A DNA stretch of 64,000 nt from Bacteroidales bacterium (GCA_016705005.1 JADIZB010000004.1:248001-312000), one strand, 5' to 3'; positions 45,021 to 55,370 are shown, counted from the first letter of the stretch. The notes: generated by a model from the sequence alone, not told the origin. Program-made: numbers and translations.

Positions 45021-47705
45021 ATGATCCTGTTAAAGAAAATCAATACTTTCGTCCCCCGGTATTTGCTTTTGCTGATCCTGATTTTTGCAGGAATTTCAGC
45101 CATGGCAACGCATCAGCGGGCCGGAGAAATAACTTACAGGCACATTTCAGGGCTTACCTATGAAGTAACCATTACAACTTATACGTTCGCTCCCAGTGCT
45201 GCCGACCGTTGCGAACTTACCATCAACTGGGGTGATGGCGAAAGTACTGAACTGAGAAGAGTAAATGGCGTAGGAGGTCAAACCCCTGCAGGGATCTATT
45301 GTGAACATGTTGGTGAAAATATATCCCTTGAAATCAGACTCAACATTTATAAAGGAGTCCATACCTATGCTTCCGCATCAACCTACCATATCTGGCTTGA
45401 AGACCCCAACAGAAATCTTGGAATCCAGAATATTCCCAATTCGGTTGATGTTCCACTCTTTATAGAAACCCTGCTCGTTATCAACCCTTTTCTCGGAGGT
45501 AACAGTTCTCCGGTGTTGTTGCTGCCACCCATTGATAACGGGTGCGTTGGCCTGCCTTATCTGCACAACGCAGGAGCCTATGATCCGAATGGCGACAGCC
45601 TGGCATACAAGCTGGTTAGTTGCAAAGGGGCTGGTGGCCTGGATATCCTTGGATACAAATTACCCAGTGAGGTCGATTCGCAAAATCCGGGAAGTTTTAC
45701 AATAAATCCACTCACGGGTGACATTCTCTGGGAAAATCCTACCATTCAGGGTGAATATAATTTTGCCTTTATCATTGAAGAATACCGGTATGGCGTCAGG
45801 ATTGGCTACGTTACACGTGATATGCAGGTGAATATCACAAGCTGCAACAACACCCCGCCGGTGATCGAAGTAACTGCAGACACCTGCGTTATCGCCGGTG
45901 ACACCCTGAACCTTTTTGTTCAGGCCAGTGATGAAGACAACGACCGGATTACCCTTTCAGCGGAGGGTGGACCATTGCTTCTTCCAATAAGTCCTGCTAT
46001 TTTCGAACAACCTGACGATTCTGCCGGACATGTTAGTCAGACACTCACCTGGCCTACTGTATGCGCTCATGTGAGAAAGCAGCCTTATCAGGTGTATTTC
46101 AAAGCCATTGATGACGGATCTCCTGTTCAGCTGTTCGATCTGAAGACTGTCAACATTTCAGTCATCGCCCCTCCGGTACTCAACCCGGGAGTTGTGCCAC
46201 TTGGCAACAGCATGATTCTTGCATGGGACCAACATTCCTGTCCGGAAATTCAGGGATATAGGATATACCGCAGAGCAGGATCATCCGGTTTCGTGCCGGG
46301 AGCCTGTCAGACAGGAGTACCGCCTGAAACCGGTTATAGTTTGATAAAGCAAACATCAGGTGCCGGAAATACAACATATACTGACGACAACAATGGATAT
46401 GGCCTTGTCAGGGGAATCAGATATTGCTACATCATTACAGCATGGTTCGAAGATGGAGCCGAAAGCATTGCATCAGAAGAAATCTGTGCGAGCCTGAAAA
46501 AAGATATGCCGGTACTGACCAACGTCAGTGTAAATTCAACATCTGTTGACAATGGTGATATAGAGGTTGCGTGGTCAAAACCAACTGAACTTGATTTCAC
46601 ACAGACACCCGGCCCTTTTATTTACAGGCTTTTCCGCAGTGAAGGCTTCACAAATTCTGTTAAGCAGCAGATTGCAGAATTCAACGATCTGAACGATACG
46701 ACATTTACTGATACCGGGCTCAATTCAAGGGATACAGCATGGACATATACCATTGAATTTATCAACAATACCCCTGGCAATGTATTCAGTATCGGTTTCT
46801 CGGTCCCTGCTTCATCGGTATTTATAAGGCTGACACCAACCGATGGAAAGATCAGAATCTCGATGATCAGCAGTGTCCCCTGGGTAAACGAATCCTACAA
46901 GGTATACAGAAAAAACCCGGTTACACAGATTTTCGACAGTATTGCATCTGTAATAACCCCTGTTTATACAGACACAGCTCTTGTCAATGACCAGGAGTAT
47001 TGTTATCGTGTCGAATCAAAGGGCACATATGGCACACCCGGATACAAAGACCCACTTTACAATTATTCACAGGAGAGTTGCGACATGCCAGTGGATAATG
47101 TTCCTCCTTGTCCTCCGGAACTTGTCTTTGAGCTGAACTGCGATGAAAGAACCATCCTTTTCAGTTGGAATGATATTTCCCTTTCATGCGCACCCGATAT
47201 TGATAAATATTACCTTTATCGTAAAGGTACACCACATATTCTGATCGGAACTTTCGGATCTTCATCCTTCTTCTACAATTATCGCCCGGAACAGACCATT
47301 GCAGGATGTTTCTTCATTGTTGCAGAAGATATCCACGGCAACATTGATACCACCAGTTACAACCAGGTTTGTATCAGTATAGACGACTGCCCGAGGTACC
47401 GGCTGCCTAACGTCTTTACTCCCAACAGCGATTCTTACAATGATTTATTCACACCTTTTCCGGGATACACATCGGTCGAAAAGATAGATATCCGGATATA
47501 TAACCGTTGGGGCGTGCTTGTTTTTGAAACCTCTGATCCGGCTATTAACTGGGATGGAAAAGACAAAAGTTCAAATACTGATTGTGCGGATGGCGTATAT
47601 TTTTACACCTGTGATGTTTATGAGGTTGTCGGTTCACCTGAAACACCGGAAGAAAAAAGATTGCAGAAACGGACTTTGACCGATAGTGTTCACCTTCTCC
47701 GTTAG
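45021..47705 (+). CDS. T9SS type B sorting-domain protein (gliding motility-associated C-terminal domain)
   Basis: An 894-residue secreted protein. ATG 45021 is preferred to the GTG at 45015. Signal peptide (YLLLLILIFAGISAMA), then THQRAGEITYRHISGLTYEV, a conserved N-terminal module in large Bacteroidota surface proteins. Cadherin- and fibronectin-like beta domains follow (residues ~130-790, with several Cys pairs). The last ~95 residues are the type B signal: LPNVFTPNSDSYNDLF, IDIRIYNRWGVLVFET, WDGKDKSSNTDCADGVYFYT. It is exported by T9SS and probably acts as an adhesin. No PorP/SprF-like partner gene lies next to it. Confidence 0.9.
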   Translation: MILLKKINTFVPRYLLLLILIFAGISAMATHQRAGEITYRHISGLTYEVTITTYTFAPSAADRCELTINWGDGESTELRRVNGVGGQTPAGIYCEHVGENISLEIRLNIYKGVHTYASASTYHIWLEDPNRNLGIQNIPNSVDVPLFIETLLVINPFLGGNSSPVLLLPPIDNGCVGLPYLHNAGAYDPNGDSLAYKLVSCKGAGGLDILGYKLPSEVDSQNPGSFTINPLTGDILWENPTIQGEYNFAFIIEEYRYGVRIGYVTRDMQVNITSCNNTPPVIEVTADTCVIAGDTLNLFVQASDEDNDRITLSAEGGPLLLPISPAIFEQPDDSAGHVSQTLTWPTVCAHVRKQPYQVYFKAIDDGSPVQLFDLKTVNISVIAPPVLNPGVVPLGNSMILAWDQHSCPEIQGYRIYRRAGSSGFVPGACQTGVPPETGYSLIKQTSGAGNTTYTDDNNGYGLVRGIRYCYIITAWFEDGAESIASEEICASLKKDMPVLTNVSVNSTSVDNGDIEVAWSKPTELDFTQTPGPFIYRLFRSEGFTNSVKQQIAEFNDLNDTTFTDTGLNSRDTAWTYTIEFINNTPGNVFSIGFSVPASSVFIRLTPTDGKIRISMISSVPWVNESYKVYRKNPVTQIFDSIASVITPVYTDTALVNDQEYCYRVESKGTYGTPGYKDPLYNYSQESCDMPVDNVPPCPPELVFELNCDERTILFSWNDISLSCAPDIDKYYLYRKGTPHILIGTFGSSSFFYNYRPEQTIAGCFFIVAEDIHGNIDTTSYNQVCISIDDCPRYRLPNVFTPNSDSYNDLFTPFPGYTSVEKIDIRIYNRWGVLVFETSDPAINWDGKDKSSNTDCADGVYFYTCDVYEVVGSPETPEEKRLQKRTLTDSVHLLR

Positions 47706-47709
47706 TCTG

Positions 47710-47748
47710 AAAAAAAAGAGGCCACTCACAAGCAGCCTCTTTTTTTTT
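47710..47748. terminator. Bidirectional intrinsic terminator (T9SS gene / gapA)
   Basis: The stem AGAGGC / GCCTCT (47717-47722 / 47735-47740) has an A run on the left and a T run on the right, so it can end both convergent transcripts. Confidence 0.85.
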
Positions 47749-47763
47749 CAGAACAGATTGTCT

Positions 47764-48771
47764 TTATGCGAAAAGTTTCTCCGCAAGATCAACCACGCGG
47801 GCTGAATAACCCCACTCATTGTCATACCACGACAGAACTTTAACAGTCTTACCATTTACCATGGTGCTCTTGGCATCAAAAATGGAAGATGCAGGATTAT
47901 GAATAATGTCTACTGAAACAATTTCATCCTCTGTATATTCAAGGATACCTTTCATAGGTCCTTCAGCAGCCTCTTTCATTGCTGCATTGATCTGTTCCTT
48001 GGTTGCTTCTACCTTCAGGTTAACCACAAGATCAACCAGTGAGCCGGTCGGAGTTGGAACACGTACTGCCAGACCATCGAGTTTCCCTTTGAGTTCTGGG
48101 ATAACAATGCCAACAGCTTTGGCAGCACCTGTAGTGGTAGGTATCTGAGAAACTGCAGCTGATCTGGCGCGGCGCAGGTCGCTGTGTGGTGCATCCAGAA
48201 TGGTCTGATCATTGGTATAGGAGTGAATGGTTGTCATCAAACCGTTTTCAATTCCAAATTTATCATTGAGCACTTTTGCTACAGGAGCAAGACAGTTGGT
48301 TGTGCATGATGCATTCGAAATACATTGGTCAGTATCTTTCAGGTCATGATCGTTGACACCCAAAACAATGGTTCGGTCAATGGCATCTTTTGAAGGGACA
48401 GTCAGGATTACTTTCTTGGCTCCGTTTTTCAGGTGGTCGCCATAACCGCCTTTGGGGCTCTCTTTGGCACGGAAAATTCCGGTAGCTTCAACAACTACAT
48501 CGGGAGTAACAGCCCAGAGAATATTTGCCGGATTGCGTTCGGCAGTTACGGGGTATTTAACACCATTAACAATGAGAGAAGTCTCATCGCTTTCAATTTT
48601 ACCAACAAAACGGCCCTGGGTAGAATCATATTTGAGGAGGTAAGCCAGTGTCTTGGTACTGGTAAGGTCATTGATTCCGACAACTTCAATGTTGTCTCTT
48701 TCAAGTGCAAGTTTGAAAACATTGCGGCCGATCCTTCCGAATCCGTTGATAGCTAATTTAATTTTTGACAT
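47764..48771 (-). CDS. gapA: Glyceraldehyde-3-phosphate dehydrogenase, type I
   Basis: A 335-residue glycolytic enzyme that oxidises glyceraldehyde-3-phosphate to 1,3-bisphosphoglycerate with NAD. I choose ATG 48771 (MSKIKLAINGFGRIGRNV); the TTG at 48780 is unlikely. The Rossmann motif is NGFGRIGR, the catalytic cysteine lies in SNASCTTNCLAPVAKV, and the downstream active-site region is HSYTNDQTILDAPH with RRARSAAVSQIPTTTGAA. SWYDNEWGYSARVVDL closes the protein. A standard single-gene unit with its own promoter and terminator. Confidence 0.96.
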   Translation of the reverse strand: MSKIKLAINGFGRIGRNVFKLALERDNIEVVGINDLTSTKTLAYLLKYDSTQGRFVGKIESDETSLIVNGVKYPVTAERNPANILWAVTPDVVVEATGIFRAKESPKGGYGDHLKNGAKKVILTVPSKDAIDRTIVLGVNDHDLKDTDQCISNASCTTNCLAPVAKVLNDKFGIENGLMTTIHSYTNDQTILDAPHSDLRRARSAAVSQIPTTTGAAKAVGIVIPELKGKLDGLAVRVPTPTGSLVDLVVNLKVEATKEQINAAMKEAAEGPMKGILEYTEDEIVSVDIIHNPASSIFDAKSTMVNGKTVKVLSWYDNEWGYSARVVDLAEKLFA

Positions 48772-48817
48772 CTTTATCAAATTTTAGGTTTATGAATTCC
48801 CATCTAAAAAAACAGTG

Positions 48818-48848
48818 CAAAGATAGTTTATTTTCTGCTTAAATAAAA
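48818..48848 (-). promoter_or_regulatory. gapA promoter
   Basis: The minus strand has TTTT (48848-48845), 19 bases, then the perfect -7 box TATCTTTG (48825-48818), a good Bacteroidota promoter match. It predicts a leader of about 40 nt before the ATG. Confidence 0.6.
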
Positions 48849-49020
48849 ATCATAGACAATCAGAAATTGAATTATATCTAATTAATTTACAATACTTTAT
48901 GATTGATTTTTTTCAAATAAAATGCAGGGTCAGAAAGGGTGGTAAACCTGCAATCGATTGCGAAAAATCACCTGTTGGTGCCTGTAATATTTAACCATAA
49001 AAAGTTAAGGGAATTCGCCT

Positions 49021-49028
49021 TAAATTTG
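49021..49028 (+). promoter_or_regulatory. Putative -7 box TAAATTTG of lepA
   Basis: A perfect TAnnTTTG match only five bases before the ATG at 49034, implying a leaderless or nearly leaderless transcript if used. Confidence 0.45.
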
Positions 49029-49033
49029 CACCG

Positions 49034-50821
49034 ATGAAAAACATACGCAACTTCTGCATCATAGCGCACATAGACCATGGTAAAAGCACCCTGGCCGACA
49101 GGTTGCTTGAATTAACCGGAACACTAACTGAACGGCAGACTCAGGATCAGGTGCTCGACGACATGGATCTCGAGCGGGAACGTGGAATTACAATCAAGAG
49201 TCACGCCATTCAGATGGAATACAGATTTGAGGGTGAAAATTACAAGCTGAACCTTATTGATACACCTGGTCATGTTGACTTTTCATACGAAGTTTCAAGA
49301 TCAATTGCAGCCTGCGAAGGTGCTTTGCTGATTATTGATGCTACCCAGGGCATTCAGGCCCAGACCATTTCGAACCTGTATCTTGCTCTGGAACATGATC
49401 TTGAGATTATCCCGATCATGAACAAAATGGACATGGATAATGCCATGCCTGAAGATGTTGAAGAACAGATCATCGACCTAATTGGCTGCAAACCGGAAGA
49501 AATTATCAGGGCCAGCGGGAAAACAGGGATGGGTGTCGACCTTATTCTTGAAGCAATTATCAAACGTGTTCCTGCTCCATCGGGCGATCCTGAAGCACCT
49601 CTTCAGGCATTGATTTTTGATTCAGTGTACAACTCCTTCAGGGGTATCATAGCATATTTCAGAATTTTCAACGGGCAGATCAGAAAAGGTGAACTGGTGA
49701 AGTTTTTTGCAACCGGCAAAGAGTATAATGCCGATGAGGTTGGCGTATTGAAGCTGGTTCAGCAACCCAGGGACGTTTTAAGTGCCGGGGATGTTGGTTA
49801 TATAATATCCGGAATAAAGGCATCACGCGAGGTCAAGGTGGGCGATACCATTACGCATGTTAAAAATCCGTGCGAAAAAGCCATTGAAGGATTTACCAAT
49901 GTAAAACCAATGGTTTACGCAGGTATCTATCCGATCGATGCCGACGATTACGAAGAACTGCGTGCATCTATGGAACGTCTGCAACTTAACGATGCTTCAC
50001 TCGTTTTTGAGCCGGAATCATCGGCTGCGCTGGGGTTTGGTTTCAGATGCGGATTTTTGGGTCTGTTACATATGGAAATTATTCAGGAAAGGCTCGACCG
50101 TGAGTTTGACATGGATGTTATCACAACTGTACCTAATGTTTCCTATAAGGCATACACCACCAAAGGTGAAATGATTGAAGTGCACAACCCATCGGGACTG
50201 CCAGCCCCCAATTATCTTGATTTCATCGAAGAACCCTATATCACAGCCCAGATTATTTCAAAATCGGAATACGTTGGTGCTGTAATGACCCTCTGCATTG
50301 GCAAACGAGGAATGCTCAAGAATCAGATCTATCTGACCAGCGACAGAATCGAACTTACCGTTGAACTTCCCCTGGGTGAAATTGTCTTTGATTTTTACGA
50401 TAAGCTGAAAAGCATTTCAAAAGGTTATGCTTCATTTGACTACCATATTACAGGATACAAGCAGGCAAAACTGGTCAGGCTTGATATTCTTCTGAACAGT
50501 GAGCCTGTTGATGCCCTTTCGACCCTGATTCATCAGGATAACGCCTATGATTTCGGACGCCGGATGTGCTCAAAGCTCAGGGAACTGATACCCAGGCAGC
50601 AATTTGACATTGCCATTCAGGCGGCCATCGGAGCCAAGGTAATTGCCCGGGAAACTGTAAAAGCGGTGCGTAAGGACGTCACTGCCAAGTGTTATGGTGG
50701 TGATATTACACGTAAAAGAAAACTTCTTGAAAAACAGAAGAAAGGTAAAAAACGGATGCGCCAGGTAGGCAATGTTGAAGTTCCACAAACTGCTTTTCTG
50801 GCTGTTTTGAAGCTGGATTAG
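49034..50821 (+). CDS. lepA: Elongation factor 4 (LepA)
   Basis: A 595-residue ribosome-associated GTPase. GTP-binding motifs are AHIDHGKST (G1), RERGIT (G2), DTPGHVD (G3) and NKMD (G4). EF-G-like domains II, III and V are followed by the LepA-specific C-terminal domain (SEPVDALSTLIHQDNAYDFGRRMC, then KKGKKRMRQVGNVEVPQTAFLAVLKLD). It is proposed to act on elongating or initiating ribosomes under ionic stress. The stop lies only ten bases from the stop of the convergent response-regulator gene, with no visible terminator between them. Confidence 0.96.
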   Translation: MKNIRNFCIIAHIDHGKSTLADRLLELTGTLTERQTQDQVLDDMDLERERGITIKSHAIQMEYRFEGENYKLNLIDTPGHVDFSYEVSRSIAACEGALLIIDATQGIQAQTISNLYLALEHDLEIIPIMNKMDMDNAMPEDVEEQIIDLIGCKPEEIIRASGKTGMGVDLILEAIIKRVPAPSGDPEAPLQALIFDSVYNSFRGIIAYFRIFNGQIRKGELVKFFATGKEYNADEVGVLKLVQQPRDVLSAGDVGYIISGIKASREVKVGDTITHVKNPCEKAIEGFTNVKPMVYAGIYPIDADDYEELRASMERLQLNDASLVFEPESSAALGFGFRCGFLGLLHMEIIQERLDREFDMDVITTVPNVSYKAYTTKGEMIEVHNPSGLPAPNYLDFIEEPYITAQIISKSEYVGAVMTLCIGKRGMLKNQIYLTSDRIELTVELPLGEIVFDFYDKLKSISKGYASFDYHITGYKQAKLVRLDILLNSEPVDALSTLIHQDNAYDFGRRMCSKLRELIPRQQFDIAIQAAIGAKVIARETVKAVRKDVTAKCYGGDITRKRKLLEKQKKGKKRMRQVGNVEVPQTAFLAVLKLD

Positions 50822-50831
50822 GCGTAGAATC

Positions 50832-51959
50832 TCAGATATCGATCAGTTTGTGCTTTACAGCATAAATGATAACCTCGATGATATTCTTGGCATCTGTCTT
50901 GGTCATCAGGTTGGCCCTGTGTTTTTCTACTGTACGGCTGCTAATAAACATTTTATCAGCTATCTCTTTGGTTGACAAGCCTTTGCAGACAAAACCGAGT
51001 ACCTCAAGTTCCCGTTCGGAGAAATTGATGATATCTTCCGCAGGTTTATCTTTTACCGCTTCATTGTCGCGGAACACAGAGATCAGCTTGTTGATAAGCT
51101 CCGTTGAAACATAACTGCGCTTTCCTGCAATCAGGTCAACTGCTTTCTCAAATTCTTCAATTTCGCTTATGCTCAGTTTTTCGAGACCTGAGGTTTCATG
51201 GATTTCGGGTTTGCTTGTGGTCATCATACCGATCAGACTTGAACGTCCCTTAACTTTCAGACCTTCGATGCCAAACAACTCCATATTGAGAACTTTGCCG
51301 TCCTTTTGCTTTACCCTGAAACTGATATGAATTTCCTTTTCAAATCCTCGCTGGCACCTGCTGATTTTTTCGATCGCAGCTGGTTTATCTTCTTCATAGA
51401 TCAGATCATCAAAACCCATGCTCAGCAGTTCCTGACGGCCATAACCCAGGGTGGATGACAGACTTGGATTGGATTCAATAAATCGATCCTCCTGGTAGAT
51501 ATAGATACCATAGGGTGAGATCATCGACAAGGCAATGAACTTCTCTTCATTGGCTTTACGGTGTGCTTCAGCCTTATTCAGACGGGTGGCAATGGAAGTC
51601 AGGAGTTCATCATATTCAAAAGGCTTCACAATATAATCATCAGCACCCAGCTGCATCCCGAAACGGATGTCCTTCAGATCAGATTTAGCTGTCAGAAAAA
51701 CAAAAGGAATCATAGCTGTTGCCGAACTCTCTTTAAGAACATTAAACACATCGTAACCGCTGATCTCATTCATCGAAATATCACAGAGAATCAAATCCGG
51801 CAGAAGTGCAAAAGCTTTCTGAATTCCGGCAGCACCATCTCCCGCATGGGTTACGTCATAACCTTTTACACGAAGAAGATTGGAAATGGTAATAGCCAGA
51901 GCCTTATCATCCTCAACCAAAAGGATCTTTACATTATTTGCATCACTCTTAGACATCAT
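50832..51959 (-). CDS. Response regulator, REC-PAS-LuxR type
   Basis: A 375-residue protein with three parts. The REC receiver (residues ~10-130) has the acidic pair Glu16-Asp17-Asp18, phosphoacceptor Asp60 (LILCDISM), Thr in FLTAK and Lys in IVKPF. A PAS domain follows at ~140-260 (ALSMISPYGIYIYQEDRFIESNPSL). The LuxR-type HTH lies at ~310-375 (FSERELEVLGFVCKGLSTKEIADKMFISSRTVEKHR). A PAS between receiver and HTH could let a small ligand modify the output. It is encoded eight bases after the sensor kinase gene, so the two form a pair. Confidence 0.92.
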   Translation of the reverse strand: MMSKSDANNVKILLVEDDKALAITISNLLRVKGYDVTHAGDGAAGIQKAFALLPDLILCDISMNEISGYDVFNVLKESSATAMIPFVFLTAKSDLKDIRFGMQLGADDYIVKPFEYDELLTSIATRLNKAEAHRKANEEKFIALSMISPYGIYIYQEDRFIESNPSLSSTLGYGRQELLSMGFDDLIYEEDKPAAIEKISRCQRGFEKEIHISFRVKQKDGKVLNMELFGIEGLKVKGRSSLIGMMTTSKPEIHETSGLEKLSISEIEEFEKAVDLIAGKRSYVSTELINKLISVFRDNEAVKDKPAEDIINFSERELEVLGFVCKGLSTKEIADKMFISSRTVEKHRANLMTKTDAKNIIEVIIYAVKHKLIDI

Positions 51960-51967
51960 TTGTTTTT

Positions 51968-53527
51968 TTACTCCGTTGCCCGGGAATCCCGCGCAACAGG
52001 AAGAGTTACTTTGAAAACTGAACCAACACCCAGGCTACTTTCGAAACTGACTTCTCCATGGTGTAGCTTCAGACAGTCTCTGACAACCGCAAGACCCAGA
52101 CCTGAGCCTCTTGCATTCCTGGCATTGCTGGTCCTGTAGAAGGGTTCAAATATATAATTCATCTCCTCTTCAGGTATTCCGATTCCATGGTCAGTAATAC
52201 TAAAACCGGCTGTATCGGATGAAATCATGCTGATCTCAAACTGCACCCTTTGCTTCTTATCTGAAAAATTCAGAGCATTCAACAACAGGTTCGTAAAGAT
52301 ATGCGTAAATAGTGATTCATCAATCCACACTTCATCAGGAATCTGATGAATAATGAGATCGATGCGATCGGGTACCATTTCCATTTCATTCAGATCCTTC
52401 ACCAGATTACGGCACAATTTCTCCATATCAGCCATCGCTGGTTTGAATTCCAGTTTACCTTTATTTACTGCATCAATAACTGTAACCTTGTCTAAAACCC
52501 TTAGCAGGGATTTGACAGCCATACGACTCAGTTCAAAAGCATCGTTGATGGTCTCAGCATCGAGCTGAAACCTGTGATTCTCAAGCAACTGCAGATTACT
52601 GTATATGATCGACAGCGGCGTTCTGAACTCATGAGAGATGGTAGAGATGTACTTTGATTTTACATTACTCAGTTCGATCTCGTGTTTCAGCGAACTCCGC
52701 ATCGCATCATGCCGTGCTTTCCGCTCGGTAATGTCCCTGATCAATCCGTGAACACCAAGGATGCAACCATCAGGACCACTGAATGTGGCAGCTGTAACTT
52801 CAGCCCAACGCCTGACTTTGTCGGCCCTTATAAATTCAATTTCAAAAAGCTCAGGCTTATTTTCTGATAAAACATCTGCACCACGCTCGTCCAGTCCTTT
52901 GAAACGGCTCCATATTTTTAGTCCTGTTTCAAGTGAATCAGGAGTTAAAAGGTTGCTTACAGGTATGGCAGCAAGTTCTTCGGCAGAATAGCCGGTAAGT
53001 TTTTTTATCGATGCACTCAGAAATGCAATACGTGCGTCCATATCAACCACACAGAACACATCCGACATATTTTCGGCTACCAGGCTGAACAGGACTTTCC
53101 GGCTGCCTATCTCATTGATGCTGTCGAGAAAAAAAGTAACATTCCTGAACGAAGACAGAAGGAATGATTCACCCCCGGAAGTTGTAAAAGGAAATTTACT
53201 GATCAGAAATTTATACTCAATCCCTTCAAACGATACCTCACGGGTATATTCAACGGGTAATCCATTTTCTATGATCGTTTCATCCTCTTCCCCGGCATGC
53301 TCCATCAGCAACCCCAGCGTATCAGACCACAAGCCTGACAGCGGTTTTTCAAAACCTGAATAAGGCTGAACAGAACTGCTGTTGTTGAAAGTATACATCA
53401 AAGGAGGTTTTCCGGCACCCCTGATATAAGAATACACTGAATAGCCCGGAAGGTTCGGATTTGCTTGAAGTGCGCCCAACTGACCTTCGTCAGGAGAGAA
53501 CAATTCCGGAAGTTTGTACGTAACCAT
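51968..53527 (-). CDS. PAS sensor histidine kinase
   Basis: A 519-residue kinase without a clear membrane segment, hence probably cytoplasmic. After an N-terminal region (~1-135, possibly a degenerate PAS) comes a PAS domain at ~145-265 (NMSDVFCVVDMDARIAFLSASI, IKKLTGYSAEELAAI) with a PAC-like GVHGLIRDITERKARHD. HisKA has His299 in TISHEFRTPLSI. HATPase_c shows FTNLLLNALNFSDK, DHGIGIPEEEM and GSGLGLAVVRDCL. It should phosphorylate the REC-PAS-LuxR regulator encoded next to it. The signal is unknown. Confidence 0.92.
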   Translation of the reverse strand: MVTYKLPELFSPDEGQLGALQANPNLPGYSVYSYIRGAGKPPLMYTFNNSSSVQPYSGFEKPLSGLWSDTLGLLMEHAGEEDETIIENGLPVEYTREVSFEGIEYKFLISKFPFTTSGGESFLLSSFRNVTFFLDSINEIGSRKVLFSLVAENMSDVFCVVDMDARIAFLSASIKKLTGYSAEELAAIPVSNLLTPDSLETGLKIWSRFKGLDERGADVLSENKPELFEIEFIRADKVRRWAEVTAATFSGPDGCILGVHGLIRDITERKARHDAMRSSLKHEIELSNVKSKYISTISHEFRTPLSIIYSNLQLLENHRFQLDAETINDAFELSRMAVKSLLRVLDKVTVIDAVNKGKLEFKPAMADMEKLCRNLVKDLNEMEMVPDRIDLIIHQIPDEVWIDESLFTHIFTNLLLNALNFSDKKQRVQFEISMISSDTAGFSITDHGIGIPEEEMNYIFEPFYRTSNARNARGSGLGLAVVRDCLKLHHGEVSFESSLGVGSVFKVTLPVARDSRATE

Positions 53528-53721
53528 AAGTTAACATAAATTTCAATCATCCCTGCGAAACGCAACGATTCAAAGATTAATAGAAAAATCAGGCATTTGT
53601 AATCATCGGACGACAGGGGTATTTATACCATTCATAAATAATCTCTAAAAATTGCATATTCTCTGTAACTTTTCTGCTTCAGAATTGTCTTAGTAACAAC
53701 CGACTGAACCAATCAGGGCAG

Positions 53722-54207
53722 ATGACCGCAGCGGAATACAATAGTTGTGTAAACAATTACTCAGACAAAGTCTACCGTTTTATCCTTAAAAATATAGGGG
53801 ATGCAGAGCGTGCACGAGATATTGTGCAGGATTCATTCTTTAAAATGTGGGAAAAATCCGGGGAGATTTCGTCAGAAAAAGCCAAATCATACCTGTTTAC
53901 AACTGCCTACCACACCATGATTGACGACATCCGAAGATTCAAGCGAACTACAGGCCTCGACGAAAACGTATCAGCTGAACTTACAGTGAGCAATACATAC
54001 AGTGACCTGCAGCAGGTATTGAATCTTGCGCTTGCAAAATTGCCCGGGATTCAGAAAGCTGTGATTACCCTGAGAGATTACGAAGGGTATTCCTATGAAG
54101 AAATCGGAAAAATTACCGGGCTCAGCGAATCCCAGGTTAAAGTTTACATATACAGGGCAAGGGTGAGCCTGAAAGAGTATATCGGAAGCCTTGATCGTGT
54201 TATTTAA
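53722..54207 (+). CDS. RNA polymerase ECF-type sigma factor
   Basis: A 161-residue sigma factor with only regions 2 and 4. Region 2 (residues ~8-75) has DKVYRFILKNIGDAERARDIVQDSFFKMW and the -10 recognition helix YLFTTAYHTMIDDIRRFKR. Region 4 (~100-155) has LPGIQKAVITLRDYEGYSYEEIGKITGLSESQVKVYIYRARVSL. The next gene, 26 bases downstream, encodes a membrane protein with an anti-sigma-like N-terminus, and a beta-barrel gene follows. The stimulus is unknown. Confidence 0.92.
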   Translation: MTAAEYNSCVNNYSDKVYRFILKNIGDAERARDIVQDSFFKMWEKSGEISSEKAKSYLFTTAYHTMIDDIRRFKRTTGLDENVSAELTVSNTYSDLQQVLNLALAKLPGIQKAVITLRDYEGYSYEEIGKITGLSESQVKVYIYRARVSLKEYIGSLDRVI

Positions 54208-54233
54208 ATCTTAGGCATAAGGAGAGAGATGCC

Positions 54234-55370
54234 ATGGGAAAAATGAAAATAGACAGAACAAATTACGAGGAATTTATCATCGGGTACCTCGACAGAACCC
54301 TCGACCCGGTCAGAACGGCCGAGTTATTGCTGTTCCTTGAGCAAAATCCGGACCTGAAAGAGGAGGCATCGGAACTTGCTTCAATTTCACTGAAACCGGA
54401 TTCAGAAGTTGTTTATCATTTCAAGGATGCACTCATCCAACCAGCGGATATTGATGCCATCCATCTGAACACCTCCAATTACAATCATTATTTTGTTGCA
54501 GCACTGGAAGGTGACCTTTCCGCTACAGGGCATAAAGCCGTTGAAACCTTCATCAGCCGGAATCCGGGGTTAAAGAAAGAATATGAACTTTTCAATCTGG
54601 CAAGACTGAAAGCAGATCCTTCCATCAGATATCCCGAACCCGGCCTGCTGAAAAAACCAGTTGCCGGTGGTATCATGAGACTCATCTATTTCAGTGCAGC
54701 TGCAGCCGCCATCCTTATCCTCATTTCTTTTTATCTGAGACCTGAGCGCCAATCGGTAATAAATGTTGCAGAGAATATCAAAGGAAAAGAGAAACCGGCC
54801 GTGCAAACGGCCCCCAGGGATTCTGTGCAGGTAAAAACCACCGGGATCAGGCCAGTACAAAAGATCAATGATAATCCAGGAAATCCGGCTCCGAAAACCG
54901 GTAAAAAAGCAGCTGTGAAAGCCGGAAATGACACCCCTGAAATCAAAAAGCGGGAACAGGGAGAAATCAGTCCTGTTCCATCAAGGCATTTTATAAATCA
55001 TACCCCTGAACCTTTCAACGGAGGTAGCCGGAATTTCTATTCATCCCTTTTCGAAGACATCAGAAAATCACAGGAATTTATGCTTGCAGGTCTTGAACCT
55101 GAAACATCAGCAACAAACAATCTGCCACTGGCAAAAACCAGGACTGTGAAGCGTATCAACAGTTTGATCAGAAGCGGGGCGCAGATTGTATCGCTGGTAC
55201 CCGAATCAATCAATGGCTGGATGCTGGCTGATCTTGGCATCGAAGGAATTAATATGCTCACCGACAACGACATAAAGATTCAACGGGTAGCAAAACCAGA
55301 TGGCCAAACTGAAAAGGTAATTATCACCGAAGAAGGTTCCGGATATTCATTCAGCCGTAAGCCATATTAA
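54234..55370 (+). CDS. Single-pass membrane protein, putative anti-sigma factor
   Basis: A 378-residue protein. The cytoplasmic N-terminal ~145 residues start MKIDRTNYEEFIIGYLDRTL and contain LLFLEQNPDLKEEASELAS, the helical layout of Bacteroidota anti-sigma factors. One membrane segment lies at ~150-168 (LIYFSAAAAAILILISFYL). The periplasmic part is low-complexity, Lys/Pro-rich (~170-245), followed by a short conserved-looking C-terminal region (LVPESINGWMLADLGIEGI). Its position directly behind the sigma gene supports binding to it. No zinc-binding HxxxCxxC motif is present. The C-terminal domain is not recognised. Confidence 0.7.
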   Translation: MGKMKIDRTNYEEFIIGYLDRTLDPVRTAELLLFLEQNPDLKEEASELASISLKPDSEVVYHFKDALIQPADIDAIHLNTSNYNHYFVAALEGDLSATGHKAVETFISRNPGLKKEYELFNLARLKADPSIRYPEPGLLKKPVAGGIMRLIYFSAAAAAILILISFYLRPERQSVINVAENIKGKEKPAVQTAPRDSVQVKTTGIRPVQKINDNPGNPAPKTGKKAAVKAGNDTPEIKKREQGEISPVPSRHFINHTPEPFNGGSRNFYSSLFEDIRKSQEFMLAGLEPETSATNNLPLAKTRTVKRINSLIRSGAQIVSLVPESINGWMLADLGIEGINMLTDNDIKIQRVAKPDGQTEKVIITEEGSGYSFSRKPY